NCBI GenBank assembly: GCA_022360075.1
Contig: JAKSDN010001140.1
Span: forward strand, 1 to 7,965
DNA from: Kiloniellales bacterium
Lineage (GTDB): Bacteria; Pseudomonadota; Alphaproteobacteria; Kiloniellales; JAKSDN01
DNA: 7,965 bases
Reading direction: 5' to 3'
The notes beneath the pieces were generated by a model. It saw only the letters and a program-made list of their open reading frames with translations. It searched no databases and was not told the DNA's origin. The position numbers were made by a program, and so were the translations under genes. Shown in pieces: positions 7,269 to 7,965 of the stretch (positions are counted from its first letter, which is position 1; each line of letters opens with the position of its first letter).

Positions 7269-7965
7269 GTGTTGCGCCCCACGACGATCGACAGCAAACA
7301 GGTCTCGGTGAACCGGCAGGCCAAGACCCTGCTGCGTCTCCTGCCCTATCTCTGGCCCAAGGGCCGCATGGATTTGCGCCTGCGCGTGGTCGTCGCGCTG
7401 GTCATGCTGGTCGCGGCCAAGGTCGCCAACGTTTACGTGCCGCTGATCCTGCGCGACGCCGTCGACTCCCTGACGCCGGAAGCCAGCGTGGCGCTCGCTT
7501 TGCCGCTCGGCCTGCTGCTCGCCTACGGTGCCGCGCGGGTCCTGGCGATCGCTTTCGCCGAACTGCGCGAGGCCGCTTTCGCCCGCGTCGCCCAGAACGC
7601 GATCCGCAACGTCGCGCTGCAGACCTTCCAGCACCTCCACGCGCTCTCGCTGCGCTTTCACCTGGACCGCCAGACCGGCGGGCTCTCGCGCGCCATCGAG
7701 CGCGGCGTCAAGGGCATCGAGTTCCTGCTCAACTTCTTCCTGTTCAATGTCGGCCCGACGCTGGTCGAGATCGCGTTGGTGATCGGCGTGCTCTGGTTCC
7801 TGTTCGACTGGCGCTATCCGGCGGTCACCGCCGGCACCATCGTCGCCTACGTCTGGTTCACTTTCGCGGTCACCGAATGGCGCCTGGCCTTCCGCCGCCA
7901 GATGAACGACGCCGACAGTGCGGCCAACACCAAGGCGATCGATTCCCTGCTGAACTTCGAGACCG
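7269..7965 (+). CDS. Atm1-type ABC exporter, N-terminal part (cut by window edge)
   Basis: The first 232 residues of a half-transporter whose family is about 600 residues long; the ATPase domain lies beyond the window. In the family, homodimers in the inner membrane export glutathione-linked sulfur or heavy-metal species, and the mitochondrial relatives serve cytosolic Fe-S cluster assembly. Recognisable pieces are LLPYLWPKG near the N-terminus, RVVVALVMLVAAKVANVYVP (first membrane helix), LSLRFHLDRQTGGLSRAIERG (coupling region), FFLFNVGPTLVE, and VAYVWFTFAVTEWRLAFRRQMN, where Tyr and the TEWR Arg match residues lining the glutathione pocket of Novosphingobium Atm1 as I recall it. IDSLLNFET at the edge matches the same family. 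The GTG at 7269, 4 bases after the previous stop, is preferred; TTG at 7272 and GTG at 7308 are alternatives, since none has a strong Shine-Dalgarno site. The ATG at 7368 would lose the conserved LPYLWP segment. Confidence 0.92.
   Translation, partial: MLRPTTIDSKQVSVNRQAKTLLRLLPYLWPKGRMDLRLRVVVALVMLVAAKVANVYVPLILRDAVDSLTPEASVALALPLGLLLAYGAARVLAIAFAELREAAFARVAQNAIRNVALQTFQHLHALSLRFHLDRQTGGLSRAIERGVKGIEFLLNFFLFNVGPTLVEIALVIGVLWFLFDWRYPAVTAGTIVAYVWFTFAVTEWRLAFRRQMNDADSAANTKAIDSLLNFET

Noticed and set aside
5699..7324. 541-codon open frame on the minus strand opposite the end of the coiled-coil gene
   Set aside because: It is antisense to a convincing coding frame, has no recognisable domain and spans a gene junction.

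Overview
The window comes from a GC-rich bacterial chromosome, most likely an alphaproteobacterium. Three things point that way: the Atm1-type exporter at the right edge closely resembles the Novosphingobium protein as I remember it, the methylmalonyl-CoA mutase is of the single-chain proteobacterial type, and the left edge carries an intergenic inverted repeat built on CCTCGGGCTTGACCCGAGG, a style common in alphaproteobacterial genomes. These comparisons are from memory, not from a database search.

Layout. Bases 1-202 are non-coding and hold the inverted repeat (35-151). A peroxiredoxin gene lies on the minus strand (203-781). A divergent control region (782-986) contains a good Shine-Dalgarno site for the peroxiredoxin, two perfect palindromes and weak promoter-like sequence. 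Then three plus-strand genes run in very tight order: methylmalonyl-CoA mutase (987-3134); a 1377-residue membrane-anchored coiled-coil protein (3131-7264), which starts on a GTG overlapping the mutase stop by 4 bases; and an Atm1-type ABC exporter (from 7269, cut by the window edge), which begins 4 bases after the coiled-coil stop.

How the genes may work together. The tight spacing strongly suggests one transcript for mutase, coiled-coil protein and exporter, probably with translational coupling. The mutase is a B12 enzyme that links propionyl-CoA or ethylmalonyl-CoA metabolism to succinyl-CoA. The exporter family moves glutathione-linked sulfur or metal species. The middle gene is the most unusual part. 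It has two N-terminal membrane segments, then 20 gap-free tandem repeats of exactly 29 residues (87 bp each, 3782-5521), then about 450 residues of irregular coiled coil, and a compact C-terminal domain of about 128 residues. This plan recalls the alphaproteobacterial polarity protein TipN, but that is an inference from architecture. I see no tRNA, rRNA, CRISPR array, insertion sequence or phage gene.
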